From contig PMAA01000201.1 in assembly GCA_003152355.1 (NCBI GenBank), positions 30,811 through 94,810 on the forward strand: a stretch of DNA of 64,000 nucleotides. Reading direction: 5' to 3'. Source of the stretch: Acidobacteriota bacterium. Lineage in GTDB: Bacteria > Acidobacteriota > Terriglobia > Acidiferrales > UBA7541. Under the pieces are notes generated by a model that saw nothing but the letters and a program-made list of their open reading frames with translations, was not told the DNA's origin and searched no databases. This document shows positions 56,049 to 64,000 of the stretch, piece after piece. The translations under genes were made by a program, and so were the position numbers. Every line of letters starts with the position of its first letter. The first letter of the stretch is position 1.

Positions 56049-56816
56049 TTACAGGCCCATGATGTGGAAGCCGGAATCCACGTAGATAATATTTCCTGTG
56101 ACGCCGCGGGAAAGATCGCTTGCGAGGAATACGGCGGCGTCGCCGACTTCCGCGGGTTCCGTATTGCGGCGGAGCGGGGCGCGCTGCGTGACTACATCCA
56201 GAATCACTGAAAAATCCTTGATGGCGCGTGCTGAAGCTGTTTTCACGGGCCCTGCGGAAATTGCATTTACGCGGATTTTTTTCGGGCCTAGATCGCTGGC
56301 GAGATAGCGAACCGTTGCTTCGAGCGCGGCTTTCGCAACGCCCATTACATTGTAATTTGGGAGGACGCGCTGGGAGCCGAGGTAGGTGAGCGTCAGGAGC
56401 GATCCGCCGGAGGGCATGAGCGGCGCGGTGGCGCGGGCGACAGCAACGAGCGAATACGCGCTGACTTCCTGAGCGAGAAGATAGCCGGCGCGAGAGGTTT
56501 CGAGGAACGGACGGTCGAGATCTTCGCGGTTCGCGAACGCGATGCTGTGCATCACAGTGTCGAGGCCGCCATCATTGCGCAATTCCGATGTCAAACGCCC
56601 GAGTTCTTCTTCCTTCGTCACGTCGCACTGAAAAACTTTATCGGCGCCGAGCGACTGCCCAAGTTCTTCGACGGTCACCTTGATGCGCTCGGCCTGATAG
56701 GTGAGTACGAGCTTCGCGCCTTCGCGCCGGTAGGCTTGGGCGATGGCATAGGCCAAGCTCCATTTATTAGCGACTCCGAGAATGAGAGCCGTCTTTCCTT
56801 CGAGAAGGTTTGGCAT
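56049..56816 (-). CDS. fabI: Enoyl-[acyl-carrier-protein] reductase (NADH)
   Basis: Last reductive step of fatty acid elongation. 255 residues of the short-chain dehydrogenase fold. The N-terminus (LLEGKTALILGVANKWSLAYAIA) is diagnostic for FabI. The catalytic Tyr-x6-Lys is in LPNYNVMGVAKAALE, preceded by LTLTYLGSQRV. The C-terminal part has RVNAISAGPVKTASARAI and TGNIIYVDSGFHIMGL. It lies between glmU and lpxC. Confidence 0.97.
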   Translation of the reverse strand: MPNLLEGKTALILGVANKWSLAYAIAQAYRREGAKLVLTYQAERIKVTVEELGQSLGADKVFQCDVTKEEELGRLTSELRNDGGLDTVMHSIAFANREDLDRPFLETSRAGYLLAQEVSAYSLVAVARATAPLMPSGGSLLTLTYLGSQRVLPNYNVMGVAKAALEATVRYLASDLGPKKIRVNAISAGPVKTASARAIKDFSVILDVVTQRAPLRRNTEPAEVGDAAVFLASDLSRGVTGNIIYVDSGFHIMGL

Positions 56817-56922
56817 AGGAGCGACATTCTAGCGCGGAAGTTGCTCGCGAGGAACGTTCAGAAGGCAAGTTCGGACCGAGGGCGAGTTCGGGCGCATGGT
56901 GAGATGAGGCTGTTGCAACGGT

Positions 56923-57849
56923 TCAATCCGCGGCTGGAACGCGGGCCGGCACGAGCGGGCGCGAAATCACTTTTTCGCTCCGAGAATCAACTTTCTGAGA
57001 ATCAAGCGTGGTTACTTCCCAGAGCGACGGATCCGCGAGCAGGCGGGTGACGAGCTGCGTGTGCAATGCGTGGCCGGCCTTGTGCGCGACGACGGTGGCT
57101 TTGAGCGGCTTGCCGATAAGCGCCAGATCGCCGATGAGATCGAGTGCTTTGTGGCGAACGAATTCATCGGGGAATCGCACGGGGCCGTTGAGAATGTCGT
57201 TCTCGGAAAGCACGATTGCATTTTCGAGCGAGCCGCCGCGAATCAAGCCCATGGCGCGGAGACCTTCGAAGTCGCTCATGAAGCCGAAGGTTCGCGCGGT
57301 CGCGAGCTCCTTGCTGAACGTGGCGCGATTCACGTCAATTTCCACTTCCTGGCATCCGACTTTCGGATGGGCATAATCTACATAACATCGCACGCGGAAA
57401 CTTTCGCCGGGATAGATGCCGATCATCCGATCGCCATCGGAGACTACGAGAGGTTTGACGACTCTCAAATAAGTGCGCCGCCGCCTTTGACGGCGGAGCC
57501 CCGCGCGTTCGAGCATTTTTACGAAGGGCTGAGCGGAACCATCAAGGATCGGCAGTTCGAGGGCATCAATCTCGACGAAAACATTGTCCACGCCGCACGC
57601 GTAGAGCGCTGCAAGGACGTGCTCGGTGGTCGAGAGCAACACGCCTTGCTTCATCAAGCTGGTCGCGTAGCTCACGCGCGCGACGTTGCGAACGTGAGCC
57701 TCCAGGGCGAATCCGTCCAGATCCGTGCGGCGAAATACGATGCCGGTACCGGGCGGAGCCGGGGCGAGCTTCAGACGCGAACGTACCGCGGTGTGGAGTC
57801 CGACGCCTTCAGTTTCTACTCGGCGAGCAATGGTGTATTGGAATGCCAT
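56923..57849 (-). CDS. lpxC: UDP-3-O-acyl-N-acetylglucosamine deacetylase
   Basis: Zinc deacetylase, committed step of lipid A synthesis. 308 residues. N-terminal YTIARRVETEGVGLHT and zinc ligand His77 in LSTTEHVLAALYA; the other ligands are in DEFVRHKALDLIGDLALIG, and the catalytic His is in HKAGHALHTQLV. This shows that the organism makes lipopolysaccharide-type lipid A. It is the first gene of the minus-strand run and is divergent from lipA. No SD sequence is seen before the ATG. Confidence 0.97.
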   Translation of the reverse strand: MAFQYTIARRVETEGVGLHTAVRSRLKLAPAPPGTGIVFRRTDLDGFALEAHVRNVARVSYATSLMKQGVLLSTTEHVLAALYACGVDNVFVEIDALELPILDGSAQPFVKMLERAGLRRQRRRRTYLRVVKPLVVSDGDRMIGIYPGESFRVRCYVDYAHPKVGCQEVEIDVNRATFSKELATARTFGFMSDFEGLRAMGLIRGGSLENAIVLSENDILNGPVRFPDEFVRHKALDLIGDLALIGKPLKATVVAHKAGHALHTQLVTRLLADPSLWEVTTLDSQKVDSRSEKVISRPLVPARVPAAD

Positions 57850-57950
57850 CGTAAAGACTAATAAAGCGGTGCATTTCTGCTTCCTTGCTATAGGTTATTA
57901 TCCGTTTATTTTCAGCTGTTTAGAAGCTACATAAATACAACGTTGGGGTT

Positions 57951-57972
57951 ACTGTTGTAAGAATACAACAGT
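57951..57972. promoter_or_regulatory. Palindrome in the lpxC-lipA divergent region
   Basis: ACTGTTGTA-AGAA-TACAACAGT has nine perfect bases per arm. A third TACAAC half-site lies at 57936-57941. The surrounding 120 bp are notably AT-rich for this genome, which suits a promoter/operator region controlling one or both genes. Confidence 0.45.
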
Positions 57973-58115
57973 TTACGAGGTTTTCGTGTGGTGTTTGTTC
58001 GACGTTTTGGTCCTTCCCACATGCGAAGTCCAACGCTGTGGATTTCGATGAGAGTCCGCTGCAACTTGTGAAGGCGTGCCCTCACGCGTAGAATGGATGA
58101 TTCGAGTAAGGGGCT

Positions 58116-59033
58116 ATGGCGTCTCCATTTAACATCTTGCCTAGTGCGCAACCCTTCGTTCCGCCTCCGGCGGCGCATCCGCGTCCGTCCTGGCTGCGCG
58201 TGCGATTTTTTGGCGGGCCGAATTACCAGGATCTGAAGCGCATCATGCGCGGGCTCGATTTGCACACGGTGTGCGAGAGTGCGCGCTGCCCGAACATGGG
58301 CGAGTGCTGGGAGCACCGGACCGCGACTTTCATGATCCTTGGCGATATCTGCACGCGCGCGTGCGGATTTTGCGCCGTGCCGTCTGGGAAACCGGCCGGG
58401 CCTCCGGCCGAAGATGAACCCGAGAGGGTCGCGGAAGCCGTGGAGCGGATGGGATTGCGCTACGCCGTGGTCACGTCGGTGAATCGCGACGATCAGCCGG
58501 ATGGAGGCGCGGCAATTTTTGCGGTCACGATCTCCGAAATCCGCCGCCGTGTCCCTGATTGCCGCGTGGAAGTTTTAATCCCTGATTTTCGCGGCGATTG
58601 GCCGGCTCTGGAATCAGTGATCGCCGCTCGGCCGGATGTGTTGAATCACAACATGGAGACGGTCCCGCGATTGTATCGCCGCGTGCGCAAGGGCGCCGTG
58701 TACGAACGTTCACTCGAACTTCTTCGTCGCGCGCGCGAGATGGCTCCGGAGATGCCGACCAAAACCGGAATGATGCTCGGCCTCGGAGAGACGCGCGATG
58801 AAATCCTGAGCGCAATGAAGGAAATTGCCGCGCAGGGGACGCACATTCTTACGCTCGGGCAGTATCTACAGCCCACGCCGGAACATTTGCCGATCGAGCG
58901 ATACGTCCATCCCGACGAATTTGCGGAGTACAAACACCTCGGCGAGCAGATGGGATTCAAGCACGTTGAAGCCGGTCCGCTCGTTCGTTCGTCCTACCAC
59001 GCTTTCGAGCAAGAAGAAGCCGCACGGAATTAA
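58116..59033 (+). CDS. lipA: Lipoyl synthase
   Basis: Radical SAM enzyme that inserts two sulfurs into protein-bound octanoate to make lipoate. 305 residues. The auxiliary cluster motif is [12 protein letters not shown] (Cys53, Cys58, Cys64), the radical SAM motif is CTRACGFC (Cys79, Cys83, Cys86), and the C-terminal RSSYHA supplies the serine ligand. [25 protein letters not shown] and [11 protein letters not shown] are also standard. No lipB or lipoate-dependent dehydrogenase is adjacent. Confidence 0.97.
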   Translation: MASPFNILPSAQPFVPPPAAHPRPSWLRVRFFGGPNYQDLKRIMRGLDLHTVCESARCPNMGECWEHRTATFMILGDICTRACGFCAVPSGKPAGPPAEDEPERVAEAVERMGLRYAVVTSVNRDDQPDGGAAIFAVTISEIRRRVPDCRVEVLIPDFRGDWPALESVIAARPDVLNHNMETVPRLYRRVRKGAVYERSLELLRRAREMAPEMPTKTGMMLGLGETRDEILSAMKEIAAQGTHILTLGQYLQPTPEHLPIERYVHPDEFAEYKHLGEQMGFKHVEAGPLVRSSYHAFEQEEAARN

Positions 59034-59148
59034 CTTCTAGATTTTTACGAAGCTTCGACATCCGCATTTGACAGGAAGATTTCGCCGGGGCGGAATGTGA
59101 AACTTTGCTACCCTTTCCGTCCTCGCGGCCGATTGCGCGACGAATTTC

Positions 59149-60498
59149 ATGAACCCTGCGGAAAAGCTCGAACGCGGCCTGGGACTCAAGGAAGCGACCG
59201 CGCTCAACATGATTGACATGGTCGGCATCGGGCCGTTCATCGTGATTCCGTTCGTCATTCAGGCCATGCCGGGGCCGCAATGCCTGCTCGCATGGATAGC
59301 GGGCGCGTTGCTTTCCTTTTTTGACGCGTGTGTTTGGGCGGAGCTCGGAGCTGCAATGCCTGAGGCGGGCGGGAGCTACGTTTATTTGCGCGAAGCTTAC
59401 GGCCCCGGGCGCTGGGGACGGTTCATGTCGTTTCTGTTGATCTGGCAGACGATGATTCAGGCGCCGCTGGTGATGGCGTCCGCGGCAATCGGCTTCGCGC
59501 AGTATCTGACGTATCTGCATCCGCTTAGTTGGATTCAGCAAAGGGCCGCGGCGGGCGCCGTCGTGGTGCTCGTCGTATTTCTTTTGTATCGCCGTATCGC
59601 GGCAGTTGGGAAAATCTCGATGGCAATCTGGGTCGGCGTTGTCGGGACGATGGCTTGGCTGATCTGGGGCGGAGCGACGCATTTTGATGTTCATCGCGCT
59701 TTCACGTTTCCGGCAGGCGCGTGGAATTTCTCGTGGATCTTTTTTGCGGGGCTGGGACACGCCACGGTGCAGACGATCTATACGTATCTCGGTTACTACA
59801 ACGTGGCCACACTGGGCGGAGAAGTGCGCGAGCCGCAAAAGAACATCCCGCGCGCGATTTTCATTTCTATTTTTGGGATCGCGGTGCTTTACCTTGCGAT
59901 GCAGACGAGCATCCTCGGCGTCGTGCCGTGGCATGAGGCACAGCATTCGTCATTTATCGTGAGCACTTTCGTTGAAAGAACATACGGCGCGAACTGGGCG
60001 GCGTTTGCCACCGGCTTGATTCTCTTCATTGCGTTCGGCTCGTTATTTTCGGCGACACTCGGCTATTCGCGAGTCCCCTATGCCGCCGCGCTCGACGGCA
60101 ATTTCTTTTCAGTATTCGCGCGAGTGCATCCCATCAAGCGATTTCCCCATGTATCGCTGCTTGCGCTCGGCGCGGCGGCCTTCATCTTTAGCTTATTTTT
60201 CCGACTGAGCTTCGTAATTAGCGCCATCCTCGCCATGCGGTGCCTCATCCAATTCATCGGCCAGTCCGTGGGCCTCGGTCTGTTGAGGAGGCGCTGGCCG
60301 CGCGAGCGGTTCCCTTTTAGAATGTGGTTCTACCCGGTCCCCGTGATCATCGCCATTCTGGGATGGGCGGCGATTTTCGTATCTACCGGCGGACGGCTGA
60401 TGATCGCCGCGCTGGCGTTTGTCGCGCTGGGGTCGATCATCTACTTGGGGCGGGCACGAGTCCTAAAACAATGGCCGTTTGAGGAGGCCTCTGCGTGA
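59149..60498 (+). CDS. APC-superfamily amino acid/amine permease
   Basis: Inner membrane transporter of 449 residues with about 12 hydrophobic helices. The first helix region (GLKEATALNMIDMVGIGPFIVIPFVI) has the glycine-rich APC signature, and helix 6 (TYLGYYNVATLGGEVREPQKNIPRAIF) has the conserved ExxxPxxxIPRAI loop. The substrate is probably an amino acid or related compound. Its stop overlaps the GTG start of the next gene by four bases, so the two are translationally coupled. Coupling to a PIG-L deacetylase suggests a shared pathway, but none is evident. Confidence 0.87.
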   Translation: MNPAEKLERGLGLKEATALNMIDMVGIGPFIVIPFVIQAMPGPQCLLAWIAGALLSFFDACVWAELGAAMPEAGGSYVYLREAYGPGRWGRFMSFLLIWQTMIQAPLVMASAAIGFAQYLTYLHPLSWIQQRAAAGAVVVLVVFLLYRRIAAVGKISMAIWVGVVGTMAWLIWGGATHFDVHRAFTFPAGAWNFSWIFFAGLGHATVQTIYTYLGYYNVATLGGEVREPQKNIPRAIFISIFGIAVLYLAMQTSILGVVPWHEAQHSSFIVSTFVERTYGANWAAFATGLILFIAFGSLFSATLGYSRVPYAAALDGNFFSVFARVHPIKRFPHVSLLALGAAAFIFSLFFRLSFVISAILAMRCLIQFIGQSVGLGLLRRRWPRERFPFRMWFYPVPVIIAILGWAAIFVSTGGRLMIAALAFVALGSIIYLGRARVLKQWPFEEASA

Positions 60499-63101
60499 GG
60501 CAATTTAATTTCGTAAGAAACAAGCTCTCTCTATTTGCGTTGATCGCGCTCACGCTCCTGTTGTCCGCAGGGAATTCGCTGCGCGCACAATCTCTTCCTG
60601 AAACCGTCGAATCCATTGATAAGGCGCGCGTGGTCACGCGAATTCTTTTCATTACCGCACATCCAGATGACGAAGCCTCAGGCCTGCTCAGCTATCTGTC
60701 GCACGGCCTTGATGCCGATGTAGCTTTGCTCACGCTGACGCGCGGCCAGGGCGGACAGAACGCGATTGGGCCGGAGCAGGGCGAACGACTTGGGATTCTC
60801 CGCACGTCCGAATTGCTGGCGGCGAGCAAGAACAACGGCGTCGAACAATTCTTCACGCGTGCTATGGACACCGGCTATTCGAAGAGCGCCGATCAAACCA
60901 TGAAAATCTGGGGCGACGTGCCGCTTGAGGATATGGTTCGAGTGCTTCGCATGTTTCGGCCGAACGTCGTCATCAACGGATGGGGCGGCGTCCATACCGG
61001 ACATGGCCAGCATCAGGCGAGCGGAATTCTCACGCCGCGAGCCGTGGCTGCCGCGGCCGATGCAAGCGCATTCCCCGATCAAATCAGGCAAGGCCTCGCG
61101 CCATGGAAAGTTTCGCTGGTGCTCGAAGATCGCCGCACGGTGCAGGAAAATGGATTCCGTGTTCCGGTCGAGCAAATTTCCGCGCTTTGGGGGAAGAGCT
61201 ACAACGAATTTGGACGTGAAAGCCTCGTCTTCCATCGCTCGCAGGGCGTGACGATGTTTCTCAGCTCGCCGTTCCTTCGCTGGCCGCTGTATTTGGTAGT
61301 TGCTGATCCGAAAGCTGCCGATCAGCATGTCGGCCCGGAGGATTTGTCGAAGACGCTTCTATCGCTGGTGCAGCCGGGAGGTGCCGACGGGCAAAGCCTC
61401 GCGAATGTGGACGAGTCGCTGACTGCGGCGGAAGAGGCGGCGCTCCATCTGGATTGGACCGTTGCCGCAAAATATCTAGCGGCTGCGGGAACCGGCATCG
61501 CCAGTTTTGAAGATTCAGTCAAAGCTTCCAGCGGCGGCAAGAGTGAATTGCTTAGGGAGCTTGCGCGCGTGCGGCAGCGAATTGACCAAGCGCTTGCGAA
61601 TGTGGCCGCACTGCACATTGACGCGCGCGCCAATCGAGATGAACTCGTGGCAGGCGAAACGTTCAAGGTGGACACTCGCTGGACGCTTCGCGAGAACATC
61701 GGCATCAAGGTGAACGACACGACTCTGGTCGTGCCGGATGGATGGAGCGTCGGCGACACACCAATTCCGGAAGGAGAAGGCAAACAGTACGCGGCTTCGT
61801 TCAACGTCGCAGTCCCGCGCCGTGCTGTGGCACCAACGTCCGCGTTGGATTACATTTTGCCGTATCCGCCGCCATTGGTGGTTGCGCGCATGAGCGCCAC
61901 GGTCGGTGGCTATTCGTTTACGAGCGAAATGCCAGTTGTTTCCATACGTGCGACATCAACGAGCGTGGATACTTTTCCGATTACGCTCGTTCCCGCGGTC
62001 ACGCTAACGATTGAGCCGAAGCAAGTGATGCAACCGGAGTCACGCGCAGGCGAGCCGATCGAATTGCTTGCGCGGGTGCGATACCATGCAACCTCGGCGG
62101 CAAAAGTGGGGGTCTCGCTCGACGCGCCGGCAGGTTGGAGCGTCGCGCCGGTTGCGCCGATTGAATTCTCCGAACCGGGCGACCAATTGATTCGATTTAC
62201 CGTCACGCCTCCGGCAAAGCCGGCGCCCGGTGCCTATCCGCTTCGCGCTTTCGGGAAAATCGGCGACGAATCTTTCAGCGTGTCGCTTGAGCCGCTTCCG
62301 TCGCTTCCGACGCGTTCATGGAGCGAGCCGCCGGAAGCAACGGTCCACGTGCTCGATCTCGCCGTGCCGCCAAATCTTCGCGTCGGATACATCGCGGCGG
62401 AAAACGACACGATCCCTGAATTTTTGCGACAACTCGGAATTGACCTGCATCTCCTGAATGAAGTTGATCTCGCGTTTGGCGATTTAAGCCGTTACGACGC
62501 GATCGTTGTCGGAATTCGCGCGTACGAATTGCGGCACGACTTGCCGCGCTCGAATGCACGGCTTCTCGACTACGTGAGCAAGAGCGGGACGCTCGTGGTC
62601 CAATACCAGCGCGATTTTGCGTGGAACAAATATTTGCCGGCGCCCTATCCCGCGAAGATGCCGGATTCGACGGCGCGTACCACCGACGCAAATTCGCCGG
62701 TGAATTTTCTCGCGCCTAAGAATTCGATCCTGAATTTTCCGAACAAGATTACGCAAGATGATTTCAAGGGCTGGGTGCAGGAGCGCGGGCTCTATTACCT
62801 CGGTACTTTCGATTCACGCTATCAGCCTATTCTTGGGCTGACGGATCCGGGCGAGAGCGAAGACAATGGCGCTCTTATTGAAGCAAAACTTGGAAAAGGA
62901 ACTTACATCTACACCGGATTGTCCTTCTTCCGCGAATTGCCTGCGGGAGTGCCCGGCGCGTACCGGCTATTCGTAAACCTCATTAGCCAGTCGAAGGCCA
63001 ACTCGAATACGACGGCAATGAATCGAGAGCATGACACGCACAGTCGCGGAATAATTTTTGATGGCATCGCCGATCCATCACGCCGATTTTTCTTTGAGTG
63101 A
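60495..63101 (+). CDS. Large secreted PIG-L/LmbE-family deacetylase
   Basis: 868-residue protein. Signal peptide (LFALIALTLLLSAGNSLRAQ), then a PIG-L/LmbE zinc deacetylase domain with AHPDDEASG (metal residues from His56), a conserved TRGQGGQN and the third-ligand region GVHTGHGQHQASG. The C-terminal 450 residues add a NEW3-like beta-sandwich (LLARVRYHATSAAKVGVSLDAPAGWSVAP) and a final domain (LRVGYIAAENDTIPEFLRQLGI ... YDAIVVGIRAYELRHDL), resembling ThuA/glutamine-amidotransferase-like folds. The likely reaction is removal of N-acetyl groups from GlcNAc-containing substrates in the periplasm. The GTG start lies inside the preceding stop. Confidence 0.82.
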   Translation: MRQFNFVRNKLSLFALIALTLLLSAGNSLRAQSLPETVESIDKARVVTRILFITAHPDDEASGLLSYLSHGLDADVALLTLTRGQGGQNAIGPEQGERLGILRTSELLAASKNNGVEQFFTRAMDTGYSKSADQTMKIWGDVPLEDMVRVLRMFRPNVVINGWGGVHTGHGQHQASGILTPRAVAAAADASAFPDQIRQGLAPWKVSLVLEDRRTVQENGFRVPVEQISALWGKSYNEFGRESLVFHRSQGVTMFLSSPFLRWPLYLVVADPKAADQHVGPEDLSKTLLSLVQPGGADGQSLANVDESLTAAEEAALHLDWTVAAKYLAAAGTGIASFEDSVKASSGGKSELLRELARVRQRIDQALANVAALHIDARANRDELVAGETFKVDTRWTLRENIGIKVNDTTLVVPDGWSVGDTPIPEGEGKQYAASFNVAVPRRAVAPTSALDYILPYPPPLVVARMSATVGGYSFTSEMPVVSIRATSTSVDTFPITLVPAVTLTIEPKQVMQPESRAGEPIELLARVRYHATSAAKVGVSLDAPAGWSVAPVAPIEFSEPGDQLIRFTVTPPAKPAPGAYPLRAFGKIGDESFSVSLEPLPSLPTRSWSEPPEATVHVLDLAVPPNLRVGYIAAENDTIPEFLRQLGIDLHLLNEVDLAFGDLSRYDAIVVGIRAYELRHDLPRSNARLLDYVSKSGTLVVQYQRDFAWNKYLPAPYPAKMPDSTARTTDANSPVNFLAPKNSILNFPNKITQDDFKGWVQERGLYYLGTFDSRYQPILGLTDPGESEDNGALIEAKLGKGTYIYTGLSFFRELPAGVPGAYRLFVNLISQSKANSNTTAMNREHDTHSRGIIFDGIADPSRRFFFE

Positions 63102-63795
63102 GTTTCACGAGCCGCGCATGGTTGGGATTCCCGAAGGCTGGTTCCTGATGGGGAGCGAAGCCGGGCAGGATAACGAACGGCCGGTACATCGCGTGTGGGT
63201 AGACGCGTTCGAACTCGCGGTACATCAGGTGACGAACGCGGAGTACGCGCATTTTCTGAACGCGACAGGCCATCGCAAACCGCAACATTGGGACGACGCG
63301 AACTTTAATCATCTCGAACAACCAGTCGCCGCGCCAAGTTGGTTTGACGTGGTTAGCTATTGCGAGTGGCTCTCGGGCATCACGCAAAATCGCTACCGCC
63401 TTCCGACCGAAGCTGAATGGGAACGTGCCGTGCGCGGTGGCATCGAGGAGAAGTCTTATCCGTGGGGCGATGAGCCGCCGGAGACGCTTCCGAATTACGC
63501 ATCGCGCTGGAAGAATGGGCCCGAACCGGTTGGGCAATACGCTCCGAACGCTTACGGACTTTTCGATATTGGGGACAACGTTCACGAGTGGTGCGCGGAC
63601 TGGTTTGCAGCGGATTATTATTCGGTTTCGCCGGAGCAAAATCCGCGAGGGCCCGCTGAGGGCAAGCGTCGCGCATCGCGCGGTGGTTCGTGGCGGCACT
63701 ATACGAAGGTCTCGCGCTGTGCGGCGCGATCGAGTATTCCTCCGGAATTCCAGTACGCGGACTACGGCTTTCGTATCGCGCGCGATATCGCGTGA
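63061..63795 (+). CDS. Formylglycine-generating-enzyme-like (SUMF1/FGE-sulfatase domain) protein
   Basis: 244-residue protein starting at the ATG at 63061, 41 bases before the end of the preceding gene. FGE-type motifs: MVGIPEGWFLMGSE, ERPVHRVWVDAFELAVHQVTNAEYAHFL, YRLPTEAEWERAVRGG, GLFDIGDNVHEWCADW and RGGSWRHYTKVSRCAARS. True formylglycine-generating enzymes use a Cys pair for copper; here only one cysteine stands in the expected SRCAARS region, so it may be a related non-FGE member (for example an EgtB-like or binding domain). No sulfatase gene is nearby. No signal peptide is visible. Confidence 0.83.
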   Translation: MASPIHHADFSLSEFHEPRMVGIPEGWFLMGSEAGQDNERPVHRVWVDAFELAVHQVTNAEYAHFLNATGHRKPQHWDDANFNHLEQPVAAPSWFDVVSYCEWLSGITQNRYRLPTEAEWERAVRGGIEEKSYPWGDEPPETLPNYASRWKNGPEPVGQYAPNAYGLFDIGDNVHEWCADWFAADYYSVSPEQNPRGPAEGKRRASRGGSWRHYTKVSRCAARSSIPPEFQYADYGFRIARDIA

Positions 63796-63860
63796 GGGCC
63801 CGCCCGCGCTGCTCCACAAATCGTGCTATTCTCGCGGAAGATCGGGGGGAAAAGAAAAGA

Positions 63861-64000
63861 ATGAGACAGCGAACTGCGGGTGTGCGAAAGATTTTGCTCG
63901 CTATGTTTGTGTTATCAATTTTGTTCGCGCCGCCGGCGCGTGCCGGCTATAGCCCGCAAAAGAATAAAAAGCAGCCGCCTCCGCCGGCGCCAGACACAAC
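63861..64000 (+). CDS. Secreted protein, 3' partial
   Basis: Open frame from an ATG behind GGGGGGAAAAGAAAAGA to the right edge; the first 46 residues are visible. A signal peptide (VRKILLAMFVLSILFAPPARAGYS) is followed by a lysine- and proline-rich segment (KNKKQPPPPAP). The rest lies outside the window, so no function can be given. The ORF track misses it because it is short and open at the end. Confidence 0.65.
   Translation, partial: MRQRTAGVRKILLAMFVLSILFAPPARAGYSPQKNKKQPPPPAPDT

Noticed and set aside
58957-59946. 329-residue minus-strand ORF
   Set aside because: Antisense to the APC permease; His/Arg-rich composition is typical of a shadow frame.

Overview
The window comes from the chromosome of a Gram-negative bacterium with moderately high G+C, most likely an Acidobacteriota (Terriglobia-like) member. 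This assignment is an inference from content: three large Oar-type TonB-dependent receptors with an N-terminal carboxypeptidase-regulatory-like domain, a VWFA protein of the acidobacterial type, small zinc-ribbon proteins with a PPPLAPRFRMRPR-type tail, LpxC (so lipid A and an outer membrane), and a pheT-zapA-6S RNA-ymdB neighbourhood. No rRNA, tRNA, CRISPR array, prophage or transposase was recognised.

Left part (1-15.7 kb): the 3' part of pheT and zapA are followed by a heavy-metal/iron island on the plus strand. It holds a small CPICH protein, a TolC-type outer membrane protein, a periplasmic adaptor and an HME-type RND pump (CzcCBA/CusCBA-like), a second small CPVCH protein, then two TonB-dependent receptors. 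The second receptor has a perfect 7-1-7 Fur box at its promoter. A 6S RNA gene then appears next to ymdB, so the island seems to separate zapA from 6S RNA, which are neighbours in many bacteria.

Replication core (16-28 kb): a secreted beta-propeller protein, dnaA, dnaN, a MOSC-SnoaL fusion, gyrB, a PPOX-fold protein with a coupled small ORF, and gyrA, all on the plus strand. DnaA-box-like sites on both sides of dnaA suggest the chromosome origin lies here.

Middle part (28-45 kb): a mixed accessory section with a VWFA protein, a LOG-family protein, a zinc-ribbon protein, a TonB-like protein, a large ACP/AMP-ligase/acyltransferase fusion, an unassigned small-RNA candidate with a textbook terminator, the third TonB-dependent receptor behind a near-consensus promoter, a second zinc-ribbon protein, a secreted coiled-coil protein, an M48 membrane protease, a cytochrome P450, a PAS-SpoIIE phosphatase and an SRPBCC protein.

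Right part (45-64 kb): a long minus-strand run of housekeeping genes: lpxC, fabI, glmU, purQ, purL, purF, lepB, purM, purN, tyrS. It is interrupted once by a plus-strand lipoprotein gene. These make lipid A, fatty acids, UDP-GlcNAc and IMP and process secreted proteins. The window ends on the plus strand with lipA, an APC permease translationally coupled to a large PIG-L deacetylase, an overlapping formylglycine-generating-enzyme-like protein, and the start of a secreted protein cut by the window edge.

Starts were moved from the ORF track to internal codons wherever a Shine-Dalgarno sequence or family alignment favoured it; each case is noted.
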